Part shown: in pieces, positions 1-12,002 of the stretch
How the letters are laid out: every line of letters begins with the position of its first letter
Numbering within the stretch: position 1 is the first letter of the stretch
NCBI GenBank assembly: GCA_963971405.1
Contig: OZ020486.1
Span: forward strand, 7,215,419-7,279,418
Direction of reading: 5' to 3'
Length of the DNA: 64,000 nucleotides
Source: Psococerastis gibbosa
Taxonomy: Eukaryota; Arthropoda; Insecta; Psocodea; Psocidae
The notes under the pieces: generated by a model
What the model saw: only the letters and a program-made list of their open reading frames with translations
What the model was told of the DNA's origin: nothing
The model's database searches: none
Program-made: the position numbers and the translations under genes

Positions 1-228
1 TAGAAAATATAAACACATATCGCCTTAGAAATAAACAAGTTTTAATTTTGAAATAATATATTAAGAATTATAAATAATTAATTGTCTAAATCCAAGGCAG
101 AAAAATTAAGAAACTCACCAGAAATATCATTCAATCGTTTAAATAGACACAATTTTAATTTTCAGCGCTTAGCACTCTTGCGACGATTACCAACCTCAAA
201 AATTTAAAAAAATCTGAAATTCACTCTT
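1..228. repeat. dispersed AT-rich repeat, copy 1
   Basis: This stretch matches 23600-23827 almost base for base over about 225 bp, with small indels. The second copy lies inside a terminal-inverted-repeat element (23439-23918), so this one is probably the interior of a related element whose left end lies outside the window. No coding potential is visible. Confidence 0.75.
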
Positions 229-376
229 CATTTATAACAATGGTATTATATACGATACATGGTATTATATAAACAACCGCAAATAGTGATGGCTGTACCG
301 TATTTAAGAGTGGGTTCAACTCATTGGACGTGAAGTAAGTAAGTAAACCATAAGACAATTTCATATCAAAGTGATT

Positions 377-498
377 ATTACCCGACCACGATAAGATGGC
401 ACTTAGAACAAAAATCGAATAAACTCGGTGTTCCGCTTTTGCATGTTTTCAAATAAACAAAGTGTTCCAAGTTCCATCCCATCGTGGTCAGGTAGTAA
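377..498. repeat. foldback / MITE-like element
   Basis: Imperfect inverted arms of about 35 bp: TTACCCGACCACGATAAGAT on the left pairs with the segment ending GTGGTCAGGTAGTAAA on the right. The loop is about 50 bp. No target duplication is clear. It is non-coding. Confidence 0.5.
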
Positions 499-1590
499 AC
501 ACTCTTCTAAATATGTGGTGTGCCATCACTAGCACATATTGGCCACAGTTTAGGAACGCCTTCCTCCGGACTGCCTCGTTCCAATAGTTTTTTTTTTGTA
601 CAAATCAAGTTCTACTAGTTAACTCGGTGTTAGAAAGGCGAGAGGCTAGGGTTAGAAGGGTGTGGGGCGCGGGGGGACTTGATTAAATATCTACTGTATG
701 CTGCAAGGTGAAAGGCTCATCTTTTCCGTTCCTTTCACGATATAAGGCCGCCCACAGTCTGCGAAATCAAGTACTGTATTGGTTTTTTATTGAGTTTTCT
801 AAATGGGGTTTTCTCGCTCGTTATTTTCTTTCTCGAGACTATCATGAATGACCATGTAGACGTGAAACGCTATTTGTTTTTCCAGCAGTAAATAAATTTA
901 AATTTTATTGAAGCCCGGTTATTGTAGAAATAATAGGCCTACGGTATAATTTCTCGACACAAACAAACAAAAACTCGGTGTTTTATCCAAACTTGTAATA
1001 AAAATCCCTTTCGACTCTGGCCGATAAGGTGTAGGGAGATTCCGCAGACCTGAGTTTTTGCTTGTTTATTACGCTGCGTCCAGACTGAGGCCGTAATGCT
1101 TTGCATTAAAATTAAAATTATTATCATTAGTTCAAGATACTTGGACATTTAAAACATATAGTGAATTCTAGTGGAATCCACGTTATCTTTATTAGTAATT
1201 CCAAATTCTTTAATTATGAATAGAATCTTATTTTATTTTAATTATTAAACCATATTAGTCAAATCGAAGGAATCTCGAACGGATTGCTGCATAAATTATT
1301 TTATTATTATATTGATCAGCTAGTTATTAGTTAATTAATTAATTTAACATTATGAATATCATATATTCTTTATAATTATTAGATTATTATAGTCAGGATA
1401 AATTAAATTATCTTATCGTTATTAGTATTTTCCTTATTAATTCAGGAATATATTATTATATTAGTGTAAATTCATATTAGTATCCTCATTTATTATTCAA
1501 ATTATTCAACTTCATTATTATGATTACTATTCTAATTATATTTCATCTCCAGAAGTGGAGTCATTATGGTCATATTGTTGTTGTAATGAT
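499..1590. other. no gene seen; AT-rich intergenic
   Basis: There is no recognisable coding sequence. Around 1070-1090 there is a GCTGCGTCCAGACT motif that resembles the termini of the MITE at 3783-3933, so a decayed copy may end here. The 1200-1560 part is very AT-rich with many TTATTA words. Confidence 0.5.
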
Positions 1591-2807
1591 TATTATTTAT
1601 TGAAACTTGTGTTTCAAAAGGGAGCTACGTGGAGGGGAACTTCTCTGAGGAAGGGAAGTCCGGACCGAGGAAGGACGTAGGCCCGTAAAGGCCTTACCGA
1701 GCGAGAGATGCACCAGGGCTAAAGGAATGGGCTAGGACGAGGGTTCTAAGCAATTACACTTCACTTCACATCGTTCATCTTCATATTAGTAAGAATTCTC
1801 TGCGCCTGTAAGTCTCAATTATTGTTTGTAACTGAAAGGAAATGTATTTATGCTGTGTTATCTAGATTGTGCGCGGGACGACGTCGCTGATCTGGGAGTG
1901 GAGGATGGATTCGGTTGGAGAAGGGAGCGGGTCGCTCCTCTTCCTCATCCGGGGCCATGATCCCCTCCCAGGGCAGATGGTCGGTCGGTCCTCTGGATAA
2001 TATTTTGTAATGTGGAGATTTCTGAGACTGGCACCATGATATTTCTCTCTTTACAAAAGTCCAGTGCTCAGAAAATTCTCCGTCTAATTGTGCGCAATGT
2101 TAACTAGGATGATCGTGGGTTCGATGACGAACGGAGGGAGTGGTCCAGATTCAATTCTGTATCCGGTCTCCGGATGGAATCGGACACACTCTCCCCGTTC
2201 CTCACCGAACCAATGTCGGATCTCCGGCGATATGCCAAATTCTATTGTTTATTGTTGTGTTATAATGATGTTTGGCAGCGGCCTATTTTTCCGGTCGAAG
2301 AAGAAGTGACCTAATATATTATGCTAATCTTGGACAATCTGGTGTTCTCTGTGTTTCCTCCGCATCTCTCTGGGTTGAGACTCTCTCTCTCTCTTGTTGT
2401 TGATATTTAGCCCCCATGATCCACGCCCTTTACTTTCTGCCGTCCCTGAGCTACCGACGCACCGGCTGAGGCCACCCTTGTTAAGACGAGACGGATTTAG
2501 ATAGAATGAGGAGTTATCTCCAGTTTTGTGGTTACCATCTGGTAATTGGTCTATCTCTCCAGTTTCACCTTACAAACTGGCTTTGCATTACGGCCTCCGT
2601 CCACACTACAGTTGCAGTGTGGACGTGTGATTGCGGGATCAGTATCGCTCGCAATGCTTCAGGAAGAAGATGTAGTGTTGGCCGCCGCTGCTGCCGTGAT
2701 TTTGCCTTGTGCACCTATGCGCAGGAAGAAAGGATTTTGTGTTCGACCGAGTCTAAAAAGCTAAAAAGCAGGACTACCTACAGCGCCAGTGATTTAATGA
2801 AAGATCC
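1591..2807. other. unrecognised, GC-richer than its surroundings
   Basis: From about 1620 to 2500 the base composition rises clearly above the neighbouring AT-rich DNA. Short open frames exist on both strands (for example 2088-2309 plus) but none matches a protein family I recognise. A near-perfect palindrome sits at 2599-2624 (GTCCACACTA...GTGTGGAC). It may be a decayed retroelement body or non-coding exon; I assign no function. Confidence 0.3.
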
Positions 2808-3690
2808 GGGGGGGGGGGGGGGGGGGTCCACCTCAATATATTAAAAACCCCTCAAAACTCGATTGTATATTCAGGAACGAACAGACCAATACATTGTTGT
2901 TTTTTGTTTCTAACGCCTGCTTTCAGCATTTCTGCTTTAAGCAACCCTGTCAGCCTGGCGGGGGGAGTGAGTCTGTTTGTTAACTTGAGGCACCCTAAGG
3001 GCAGACTCTTTCACCTCGGGGAAAGGGGGGTTGACTAACAGGGTGGACCTCCTGATTATAGTGGATTCCGAACCACTTGGGGAACACGGTAAAGTCACAC
3101 GATTAAATCGGATACTGCCTAAGCGAGTTATCATGTCCCACCAGGTTCCCCTGCCAACGCTGTGCACACTACCAAGTTGCCGCAGTTAGAAACATGCTCT
3201 GCTCTAATGGAATCAACATGGTAAGGCCGTTGGCGACCAATACATTGTAACAGTAGTAACAATGACCGGGCATGCAATGTATTGGAGCGTGAATTTTCCA
3301 TAATTTATTCAACAAAATTTTTTTTTCCATGAACCAAAGTTTTTTGGGAAATCAACCTGTTTGGTTTTGTTACTCTATTGAACACCTAAAACATGCCTGA
3401 AGGTAGAAATCATCGAGAGAATGGTACCGCAGAAAAATTATTTTTTAGGTCATTTTTCATGGAAATTGGCTTGTTTTTAATTTTTACCCCCAGAAGCAAA
3501 CTAGCAAGGGGCAAGCGACCCACCGCATTTTTTCAACATTAATAACGACTACAATATATGTGAATTTAAAGGAAATCTTCATAACCTTTCTTGAGAATAA
3601 CCCCCCCCCCCCCAAATAAAAAAAAACCTGTCTCGAGGTATGATTTTTGTGAACCTACATGCCAAATAACATCAAAATTGACTGAGTAGT
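2808..3690 (-). repeat. truncated copy of the 0.8-kb TIR repeat
   Basis: In reverse orientation this matches the repeats at 40519-41330 and 47888-48741, including the block 'ggcatgtaggttcacaaaaa', the poorly conserved middle, and the end next to GGTGGAC. Both terminal inverted repeats are missing. The copy is split by a SINE at 2898-3234. It contains a run of 19 G (2808-2826) where the 47.9-kb copy has a run of 18 C on the other strand. Confidence 0.75.
2898..3234 (-). mobile_element. core-SINE (tail type 1), full length
   Basis: A 337-bp insertion flanked by the 14-bp direct repeat GACCAATACATTGT (2884-2897 and 3235-3248). It carries the family core AAGTGGTTCGGAATCCACTA on the minus strand and ends in an AAC-rich tail. 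The host sequence on either side is continuous in the other TIR-repeat copies, so insertion is certain. A Pol III promoter is not clear: the head has only a loose B-box-like GTTTCAAAC. Confidence 0.9.
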
Positions 3691-3782
3691 TTGCCCGCAA
3701 ATCTACTCACAGAAGACTGAAGCCTGACCACACGGATACAGAGAGCATGCGCAAAGACAAATGCATCGGGAATAGGGATCAC

Positions 3783-3933
3783 GCGCAGTCCAGACTACAG
3801 CATGCCGATCGGCTTTCCTTTGACAGAGACCGCAAACTTTCGGATCCCGTAATCCCTGGCCGTAATCCACACTACGAAAAAGCACTATGGCATTGCCATA
3901 ATGCATTGCGTTAATGCATAGTCTGGGCGCAGC
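3783..3933. repeat. short TIR element (MITE-like)
   Basis: The left end GCGCAGTCCAGACTA and the right end (read in reverse) GCTGCGCCCAGACTA form imperfect terminal inverted repeats. The interior is 120 bp and non-coding. I see no convincing target duplication. Confidence 0.4.
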
Positions 3934-4185
3934 TTAAAAATGAAATACCAACAGCATTAGACCACTAACTGCCATATTAAAGCCATAACGACAAAATTGT
4001 TAAAACTAGAGTCATTGGTGAAACCGTCTGTTGGTTCCAAAAACAGGACACTACATAGGCCAAACATAGGAAGGTAAAACCAGCAACCATGTTGGTATAG
4101 AATGATTAAGAAAGTAAAATGTCATCACTCGATCTCGTCTACAGAGACCAAAAACTAAGTAGAGTTTTTTTTACTCTATCCGGAC

Positions 4186-4573
4186 TTGATGAAACTTGGT
4201 TTTGCTCCATTTAGAAAGGTTCTTTCCTTTTTTGCATTTCACCTTGCCCTCTTTCCGAGGCTCCTTTCTCCGAACCGTATCACTGCCATGAGATACACGC
4301 TATTGTGTGCCTTAAAAGGGCATTACTTGACGATGATGTTCATTGATTCGTTCCCCAGATGCGTCTTACCGTTTGGCAATGAATTATGGAGGCTTCTGGA
4401 AAAAGGTCGGTTACAAATCACCAGAACACCAAGGGCAGATCCAAAGAGGGAGGGGGACGAGATGTGAAGACTTTACATTAAATGAAACGAGGGTTAATAA
4501 AAGAGTAGCCCTTCGGGGCTAAAGTTCGCCTGATAATAAATACGATATTTCATTTCAAAAAAAAAAAAAAAAA
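4186..4573 (+). mobile_element. 3' end of a poly(A) retroelement
   Basis: The segment ends with GTAGCCCTTCGGGGCTAAAG, an AATAAA at about 4535, and an A tract (4557-4573), the signature of a reverse-transcribed transcript. The hairpin-forming block recurs in reverse orientation near 25036-25105, so this is a dispersed LINE or SINE 3' end. A 93-residue open frame (4186-4467) has no recognisable domain. The 5' limit is unknown. Confidence 0.55.
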
Positions 4574-4948
4574 TACCCCTACATAACAATAATGAGTTAA
4601 AGTACAGAACACTCGACACCTTAGAAACCTCTCAAAATTATAATGGACATTAACCTAAAAATGTGAAGCCACGATAGTTTCTCGAACATAGTTCTGTATT
4701 TCTATCTTTCTGTGATTAATTCACAACTAGCCCACATGCAGACAGAATAGTTTTTTTTTTAAACCATAAACGTAAAAGTTAGCAGGTAGGGCAAGAAACA
4801 ACCGTACAACCTGTGTCCCCAGGCAGGCATTAATTAAGAAGAACACCAGACAACCAGGGTCTACCGCGTTTTTATTTTTAAAAGTATAATTTCTATTAAA
4901 TATTATCGTAGACTCATAAATGATATGCCAAATAATATTAGAAATATA
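4574..4948. other. no gene seen
   Basis: AT-rich DNA with no ORF or repeat that I can assign. Confidence 0.4.
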
Positions 4949-5080
4949 CCTCTACATTTTGATACATAGTATGCAGCCGACCCTTTTGAAGGCGTGGACC
5001 CAACCTAACCACGCGTTTTTTCACGCCTTCGAAAACTGAGGCCAAACGTACCTGCTAAATATTATGTACCAAAATGTAGG
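4949..5080. repeat. foldback hairpin element
   Basis: Outer arms CCTCTACATTTTGATACATA and TATGTACCAAAATGTAGG are inverted, and so are inner arms CTTTTGAAGGCGTG and CACGCCTTCGAAAA around a 17-bp loop. The outer block CTCTACATTTTGATGTATA recurs at about 54664. It is a short non-autonomous foldback. Confidence 0.6.
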
Positions 5081-5228
5081 GAATTTATCAACTTTATGTC
5101 TCTATTTCATGAGACCATTTTCATATCATTGCGGCCATGGCACAAGGAATTAATTTAGGCAAAAATACCCAGGCCTCTTTGTTTAATAAATATTTCAAAA
5201 TCTCTGCACTAAATTGTTTCTTAGTTTA

Positions 5229-5401
5229 GTGGTTCCGAATCCACTATAATGAGGAGGTCTACCCTGTCAGTCAACTCCTCTTCTCCCCGAGGTGAAGGAG
5301 TCTGCCCCTTAGGGTGCCTCAAGTTAATAAACAGACTCAGGCTGACAGGGTTGCTTAAAGTAGAAATGCTGAAAGCAGGCGTTGGAAAACAACAAACAAA
5401 G
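5229..5401 (+). mobile_element. core-SINE (tail type 1), 5'-truncated
   Basis: It starts inside the family core (AGTGGTTCCGAATCCACTAT) and runs through the type-1 tail (CCCTGTCAGTCAACTCC ... GAAAGCAGGCGTTGG) to an ACAACAAACAAA end. The first half seen in the full-length copies at 34252 and 51029 is missing, as expected for incomplete reverse transcription. Confidence 0.8.
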
Positions 5402-7183
5402 AGTTGTTTCTTTAGAACTTGGAGTTTGCTAGTTACTCTCGTTGACGGCTAATCAGACCTTCCTCGAGCGGACCAAAAGTTATAGTACGGTTTCCACTAA
5501 AAAAAGAGAAGATAACCGATAATTTTAACCACTGTATTAATTTGTATAAGGCAAGGAACTGTACACATTTCTTAACAATCAAGAGCAAACAAAATGAATT
5601 ATAATTAAGTTATAGTTAGGTAATCAAAATGAATGTGAGGGTCCTCCAAATGCCATATAATTAGATTTACAATGTTAAAAATAAAATACATAAAATGCCT
5701 ATCTTAGAGATCCCTCTAATTATTTTTTTATTAAGTAGTGATCTCGCTGCTAATTGCAGTCGTTCAATTAAGTTCATTAAAAATAACGAGGTAAGTCTAT
5801 ATTTATGAAGCATATAAAAGAAAATGTACGTTTAGCAAATACTACAGTATAATATGTAAATAAAATAAAGGTTTAAGTCAAGCTAAAAACACATAAAATT
5901 ATAATTAGTTAGCTGTCGCAAGCAGGTTAAATTGCCCCCAAAACCTTGGAATTTTCACTGCAGACGGTGGAGCTAAAATTAATTTTGTATACACATCGTA
6001 GAGGGAATTTTAATTTGGAAGGTATACAGTATACTACGCCAAAAAATTAAAAGGAAGCACCTAGTCACAGAGTAAAGTTATTTATTAACTGTGGGAGTTA
6101 GGGATGCGCGCGAGACGAGCTTTGACTTCATTCCCGCGGGACACGTCCCGCTCCAGGAATAGGGGCAGGAAAAAGCGATTCTGCCTTGGTGGGAGGAAAG
6201 TTTAAAAAAAATCCCGCCATAACTGGGCCGGCAGCTATTGCCCATAGCTTCTGGAAACACAGTGCTTCTTATCGGTCCTTGACTTGCAGTTACCTACAGT
6301 CCAACCAATCTGAGAACACATTGTGCATCCAATGTACTTTAAGGTCGATGGCCTCAATGCTCGTGTATATGATAGATATTATCAGTAGCCTAGCAGAATT
6401 GTCGCATATGCAGGTCTGATGGGATTTGGTAATTGTGTCAGGCGGTTATTGATATTTGGTGAACACCGTAGTCCGTAGTGTATAACGATTAGGACTTTCG
6501 TGAAGGAAGTCACGGGCACCATTCCGCCACCTATTCACCTCTCTCTAATTAGAAATCATTATTCGTGTGAGAGACTGAAGTCAAGTGGTTCGGATTCCAC
6601 TGTAATCAGGAGGTCCCTTCATATCATAGCAAGTGCAAACACGAAGGTTTGGCGCTATGTAAGTTCCTTAGTTCCACGCCCAAGCAAAAATCGTGTAAAC
6701 AACAGAGATCGCGTTATCTATTTAGAGTCGCCCTGAAGGGAAACTACAAAGAAGGTAAAGAAGAAGCTCATTCCCGGCAGAAAGGCTATATTTTTTAAGA
6801 CCTGATTTGACAATAGAAACAAAGAAGACACCGCAATTCTATGCCTCCAGTCTAGAACTAAGGATGAGACCTTTGCCTATGGCTTTCAGGTATTAGGTAC
6901 CTACAATATGCAGCAGTTAGCATATTGTATCAATAATTTGCTAATATTTACTTGCCGCATAAAATAAATTAAATGATCTTAATTTTTTTTCATATCTTAC
7001 TCAACTACATAATAATTACTTAATTACATGTCATGGAAAAAGTAATGTAGACATTGGGGGATTCTTGGGAGAGGCAGTTCATACCGCCCCCCCCCCTTCC
7101 GGAAGTTTTTGAAAAAGAAAATAGTGGGAACCCGTTGCTCAGTGTGCATCCCTAGTGAGAACTTTAGTTGACTGTTTCACACA
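5402..7183. other. no gene seen; SINE core fragment inside
   Basis: Mostly AT-rich DNA without coding signatures. At 6578-6618 there is a 40-bp fragment of the SINE core (AGTGGTTCGGATTCCACTG ... AATCAGGAGGTCC) with no head or tail. Small open frames around 6078-6736 match no family I know. Confidence 0.5.
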
Positions 7184-8244
7184 ATGTTTACACGCGGCAA
7201 AGTGTCTTCTTCTTACGTATACGACTCCCACTGTAACCTTCAATTTTCCAAATTTACCCTACTCGGGAGAAAATTTCCACTAGAGGTTACCTATAAAAAG
7301 ACCACTTCTCGGATAACCATAAGCACGCCATTGACCGTAACTTATAGTCATACCATTAAATTCGCTAAAGTGCTTGGTCGTCAGATACCTGTGACCTTCT
7401 TATATAAAATTAACTCCACAGTCTATCAGCGAATACAGGGAGAGCAGCTTGGGGAGCTACAAAAATAATAGTACACGAAAAAATTAAAATAAAAACTATA
7501 CAGGAAAATAAAAGCTCTGCTGGAATGTTTTAGTTACTGTAGGCTAAGTACAAAGAGTAATAAGCAGGGTAAAACTTGTAATAAGCTAAGTAATAATATA
7601 GGCCTGAGACTATTTTCAAACGAGTTCTCTTTAAGGCTGAACAATCCAAATAACAGACGAAAATAATTACTTCTCTCGCTCCACAACCTCGAACAACTTT
7701 TTCAACAATTTTACATTTTCTCATCAGGAAATTATATACGATATTTATAGCCCCGTAGTGCTACTCCTATTGCTAACCTATTTTAGGTACAATACAATTT
7801 TAAAGTAATACAGCATAAGATTTGAGTGGTAGGACCGTGTTGGACTGTTGGGTACCGTAAGGGGCGCGGGACGGAGGTCCGAAGGGGCACCACTTTGGTC
7901 CTCACTGCTATTTTACATTGGCGAAACATAATGTGTTTTATAAGTTTTCCCCCAAGTTATTGAACTTAACTTTTAGTAGGTCCGCTCCCATCAACTTTCA
8001 CTGTTTTTTCTGTTCTCCTTCTCCCGATTTTTGGATTTGTGGATTCCAAGAGGTGGTCAGCGAACCCGGGGGGTCCCGCCAGCGGTGCCAGAGGGGTCCG
8101 CGTGATATCACTAGATAACACACACAATATACAGTATATGTATACACATATATATTTGGTACCATAACAGATTTTCAGTTTTTGCAGCTTTATGAGCGCT
8201 ATAGCGAATGATATTTTATTATTATTTATAATTAATTAGCTGAC
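7184..8244. other. unrecognised; weak open frame
   Basis: A 94-codon open frame on the plus strand (7184-7468) has a mixed hydrophobic composition and no motif I recognise; it is more likely chance or the remnant of a repeat than a gene. 7469-8244 holds nothing assignable apart from a TA-rich simple-sequence patch near 8115-8160. Confidence 0.3.
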
Positions 8245-8471
8245 TTAGGTCAGGACATGTAGAGTGGTGGTACGGACTCTGACTTTCACCCGAAAGGTTG
8301 TTGGTTCGAGTCCTACACTTCCTGCATTTTCTGGCCATGCTTCGGAGGGCATGTAAAGCAGGCGGTCCCGGGTTTTCCTTGTTGAGTGTAAGATAGGGCT
8401 TTATAGCCCTAACTCCGCTAGGTTGGCTTAGTAATAGAACAAAAAAGTCCTTATTTATTTATTTTAGGTCA
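8245..8471 (+). mobile_element. tRNA-derived SINE (family T1)
   Basis: A tRNA-like head begins at GTCAGGACATGTAGAGTGG and has a perfect B box (GGTTCGAGTCC, about 8304). The body is CATGCTTCGGAGGGCATGTA ... TAGCCCTAACTCCGCTAGG and the A-rich end AACAAAAAAGTCC. TTAGGTCA on both sides (8245-8252, 8464-8471) is a candidate target duplication, although its left copy overlaps the usual SINE start. Other copies: 12003-12470, 23931-24113, 36842-36985, 49880-50090. Confidence 0.85.
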
Positions 8472-9084
8472 CAGTTGACCCTTGCAGCAACGTATTGACA
8501 TCCGTCGATTTAGTTTATTATTTCAGAATTATCAGAACTACTACTTCACATTGGTCCATTTAGTTAAGCCGGCAAGCTTCGCGAACCGCACTATGTCTGG
8601 AAGGTTTTTTATTGTGGCGCTAACGTGAAACGTCTAGCGAATACTAATTTTTGCGTGTGGCTTTATCCAGCAACAAACGCCAGCACACTCTAGTGCTGTC
8701 ACTGGAATTAGATGGGGGAATTTTTTCCACAAATAAATCATGACTTGCATATATCAACATTAGTTTTTACTTATTTTGAACAGTAACAATGTACCAACCA
8801 TGTATTTGTATTGCACTGGCTTAACTAGTCTTAGCTCGGAGGAGGGGGCGCGAATTAAAAAAAAAAATGTAGGCACAGGAATTAGTGGGGGAACTTGGAA
8901 AATTTTCACTGGAAATCTTTGATTTTGACCACCATATCCCATGATAATACTATAATGACGCAAAAATAGTTAGCAAAATTATTTGGAAAGCTCAGCCTTT
9001 CGGAATCGGAATAAATTGTATTGATACGTAAGACTAGTGAGTTACTCTCTAATATCCACACATGGTCCTACAAAAGAAAGATCT
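8472..9084. other. no gene seen
   Basis: AT-rich with short unassigned open frames. Confidence 0.4.
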
Positions 9085-9205
9085 CTGTGATCGAGTAGCA
9101 AGTATCTAGCATTGTAGAACCGGTATATACCCAAAAGACAGATCAATAACAATTTTTTTTTTTTCAAATAGCTTTACTATAGAACCTATAAATTAGCGCT
9201 AGTAA
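9085..9205. repeat. repeat flanking a MITE, copy 1
   Basis: The 120 bp before the MITE (GGTATATACCCAAAAGA, an A/T tract, AGCTTTACTATAGAAC, AATTAGCGCTA) recurs before the deleted MITE copy at 23079. The MITE therefore inserted into an older repeat that was later copied as a unit. Confidence 0.7.
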
Positions 9206-9675
9206 GGGTCTTCACAATGTCGATGTTATCAAGTTATCCCTAATTAAGTGGGTTATAAGTTAACACTCGTGGAACTCGATAACTAAGCTAGCCAGCGTGT
9301 TATCGAAGCGCACTTCTGAGTTCGTTAACCACCACCATATTTGCTTATGTCGGTTGATTTGAAACACGCTCGTAGAATTTTGTAACATTTAAATTTATTT
9401 GTATCATGTATTATGTCAGAAGCCATTATAACCGTAAATACTTAAAAATAGAACGAAATAACCAAAAAGCATGAACAAACGTGAGGCTAGAATGGAGTTC
9501 TGCCACTTTCTTTAAAACAGTGCCACGAACGTCCTGACTACTACCAAGTTGTTTACACTGTTAAATATTTTCGTTTTAGCATAATAACTCACCCCGAAGT
9601 TCACTCAAGATTGTGTGTTAACTTGGATAGCACTTCTAGCTAGATAACTTGATAACACCGACATTGTTAAGACCC
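9206..9675. mobile_element. Harbinger-like MITE, intact copy
   Basis: A 470-bp element with terminal inverted repeats beginning GGGTCTTCACAATGTCG and ending (reverse) GGGTCTTAACAATGTCG. It is flanked by the 3-bp direct repeat TAA (9203-9205, 9676-9678). A TWA-type 3-bp duplication and GGG-starting ends fit the PIF/Harbinger superfamily; that class call is inference. It is non-coding. Homologous copies lie at 22100-22938 (opposite orientation) and 23079-23222 (deleted). Confidence 0.8.
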
Positions 9676-9906
9676 TAACTGTAATTCATACTCAAGACTA
9701 TAATTTGACTGTCATGTCAATGCACAGAAATAAGTAAAAACCCAAAGAAATCCAAAATAACAATTTCAAAGATTACCAAATAGTTTGTAAACAAGTGATG
9801 ACCTGGTATTTCTGACGAAATTAATTAATTCCTCATTACAGAGGCCCTTAGTGATGAAATTGGTCTTATAAAAACTTTTGTCAAGAAACGAGCTTTCTTA
9901 AAAAAA
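9676..9906. other. no gene seen
   Basis: AT-rich intergenic DNA. Confidence 0.4.
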
Positions 9907-10140
9907 GCAGACTATTTACCCGACTCATTTACGACAATTTAATAAAATCTGTTTTATACAATTTATTGTGTTTATCTGGAGTGATAATTTTTCAGATGCG
10001 TAAATGCAAATTTACTAAGAAAGCATTTATTTTCTATGCATTTTTAATGAGACCATTTACATAGATTTGCAGCTACGGCATGAGGAATAAATTAATTTAG
10101 TCTTTTGATCATAAAATAATTGGAAATCTCAGCCCTAAGC
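9907..10140. repeat. dispersed repeat D, copy 1
   Basis: Matches 58766-58930 (AGCAGACTATTTACCCG versus AGCAGACCATTTACCGG, then GTAAATTTACTGCAA-like text). Its later part, around ATGAGACCATTT...GGCATGAGGAAT, also resembles 5100-5160. It is diverged and non-coding. Confidence 0.5.
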
Positions 10141-10198
10141 AATCCAGTATTTTCTCTCACTGTCTTTCAGCTACAGACGCAAGTATATTTATACTGTG

Positions 10199-10335
10199 TA
10201 ACTGCAAAGGTTTTCACGGCCGGAGTCGAATGAGGAACTAGTAGAATCCGGGCTGATGGGCTGTGGTCGAAATGAAAGTGAACCTTCCTTTCATTTTGAC
10301 CACGGCCCATCAGCCCGGATTCTACTAGTTCCTCA
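10199..10335. repeat. hairpin element H, short copy
   Basis: A lead sequence TTTTCACGGCCGGAGTCGAA is followed by near-perfect inverted arms (10231-10335) starting TGAGGAACTAGTAGAATCC and closing with its complement. The central hammerhead-like segment of the longer copies at 56107, 57481 and 61746 is absent, leaving two 50-bp arms with almost no loop. Confidence 0.75.
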
Positions 10336-11025
10336 GTATATTTATAATATTATGGCGGAACTACGATTAACTCGAAGGTAAACAAAGATGTACGTTCCAA
10401 ATATATTCTGACCACGAAAGAATGAACGCACATAATAATTTTAACAACAATTCAATTTGAAGACCCCTCACACAAGTACGTATAGAAACAACAATATACA
10501 GTACAAATTAAGCAACAGTATGGTCCTCTGTAGAGTTCAAGTGATATGATTATTTTTTAATACAAGAATATGGCTCAGTATCGTGTCTGTAACACCAGCC
10601 AATTATTTTGAGGAAAACTAAACCCTGCCCAAGTGTTATATGTATGACTTCATTACTTTAACATGCATGGTAGGCTAATAATTGCCAAGAGTTCTAAACA
10701 AACAAAAATTCTACTAAAAATGAGTAAGTAAAGAAATTTGTTGTTATTTCGATTTGGGCGAATTGTAATTAGGTATGGTATGTCTACGAATGGAGATGAA
10801 AAACAAATTCAAAATAGGGTAACTCCGAGTTACCCCCATGGAAAAAAAATGGCATTCCTATAAAATATGTAGGTAGTTTACCAATTTCATTTAGGGCAAC
10901 TCCATATATCCTAATTTGCACTTGGACGATATGAGAACAACTACATTTCATCAGCTAAAAAACCGGAAAGTATGTCAACTCGTAGCTTATGCACTAGCAT
11001 TAATTAGTTCGTGAAAAATAACGTG
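10336..11025. other. no gene seen
   Basis: AT-rich, no assignable feature. Confidence 0.4.
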
Positions 11026-11220
11026 CACGTCGACTCGTACCTGTACTTGGTTAAGTCATGCTTTCACCTGTTACATTGCGTCAATGGTAAGCTTATCTCA
11101 GCATGTCCACAATCGCTTGTAGCCGGTACGGGTTGACATCGAGGACGTATACCAGTTTGCCAATGGCTAACAATTCGTACAGATACAATATAAATAATGT
11201 CCGAAATCTATAGGGTTGTT
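11026..11220. repeat. dispersed repeat B, copy 1
   Basis: Shares TTGGTTAAGTCATG, TCACCTGTTAC, CAATGGTAAGCTT, CGCTTGTAGCCGG and GGGTTGAC in the same order with 35620-35815 and 54748-54900. There is no ORF and no terminal structure; the family is unassigned. Confidence 0.7.
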
Positions 11221-12002
11221 GGCATTGGACAAGGGACCAATGGGCCTAGGTTGATAACAAGTTCTTCAAGACATTATATAAATAAATAAAAACGTGTACG
11301 TCATCTTTTCTACAAGAGGAAATTTTCATTAATTTATGAATCATCATCAATAAGCAGCTGCAGTACCCGGGTGTGATAGTGAGCCAACACTACCCCCTGT
11401 CCCTCAACCCCTGATTATTCAACACTTTCTCTGGTACCAGTCTGACTCTTCTGAGATCGGAAGTTATGAATCTTAGCCGATAAATACATTTATCTACTGG
11501 ACTCTAGTTTTTTTTTTTTAAAAGTCTCTTCCAAATTTATCAAAATATTGAACGAATTTTTTTCAGTGCCTCGAAACAGGCTAAAACCAAGTTACCGTAG
11601 TTTGCACTTGCAGTTAGCCTACCACTAAACTTGACCTTTATTGCGCTGAATTCGGGCGCTCCCCTCATCAAAAATGCCATATTACTAATAGTACAAGGTT
11701 AAATATTCTCAGATTCAGAGTAAACCAGATTGAGTAGTGATGGGACAAAAAAAAGTCGAGGCGCGACAACTTTGTCAGCAACTCAGACCGGAGGCAGGAT
11801 CCCTTTTCGATTTGGGATGCTGTGGTCCCTACAGTTTGGAATCGATTGTTGTTGAGCAATTACTGCTCGACCACAATACTAAGACACTTGACGTGGCTCA
11901 TTTTTTCTAATAATAATGCACTACGTAATAAGGCCTTCTCATTTTTCACATTGTAAGTTGCTCTCATTAAAGTGTGAAATTATAAATAAATAAATATTGA
12001 CT
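11221..12002. other. no gene seen
   Basis: AT-rich; a 63-codon minus-strand open frame (11668-11859) has no recognisable content. Confidence 0.35.

Noticed and set aside
2599..2624. Short palindrome as a transcription terminator
   Set aside because: Eukaryotic context and no adjacent gene; an isolated palindrome has no such meaning here.
4186..4467. 93-codon open frame as a gene
   Set aside because: It lies immediately upstream of a retroelement 3' end with poly(A), shows no domain, and is more easily explained as element sequence.
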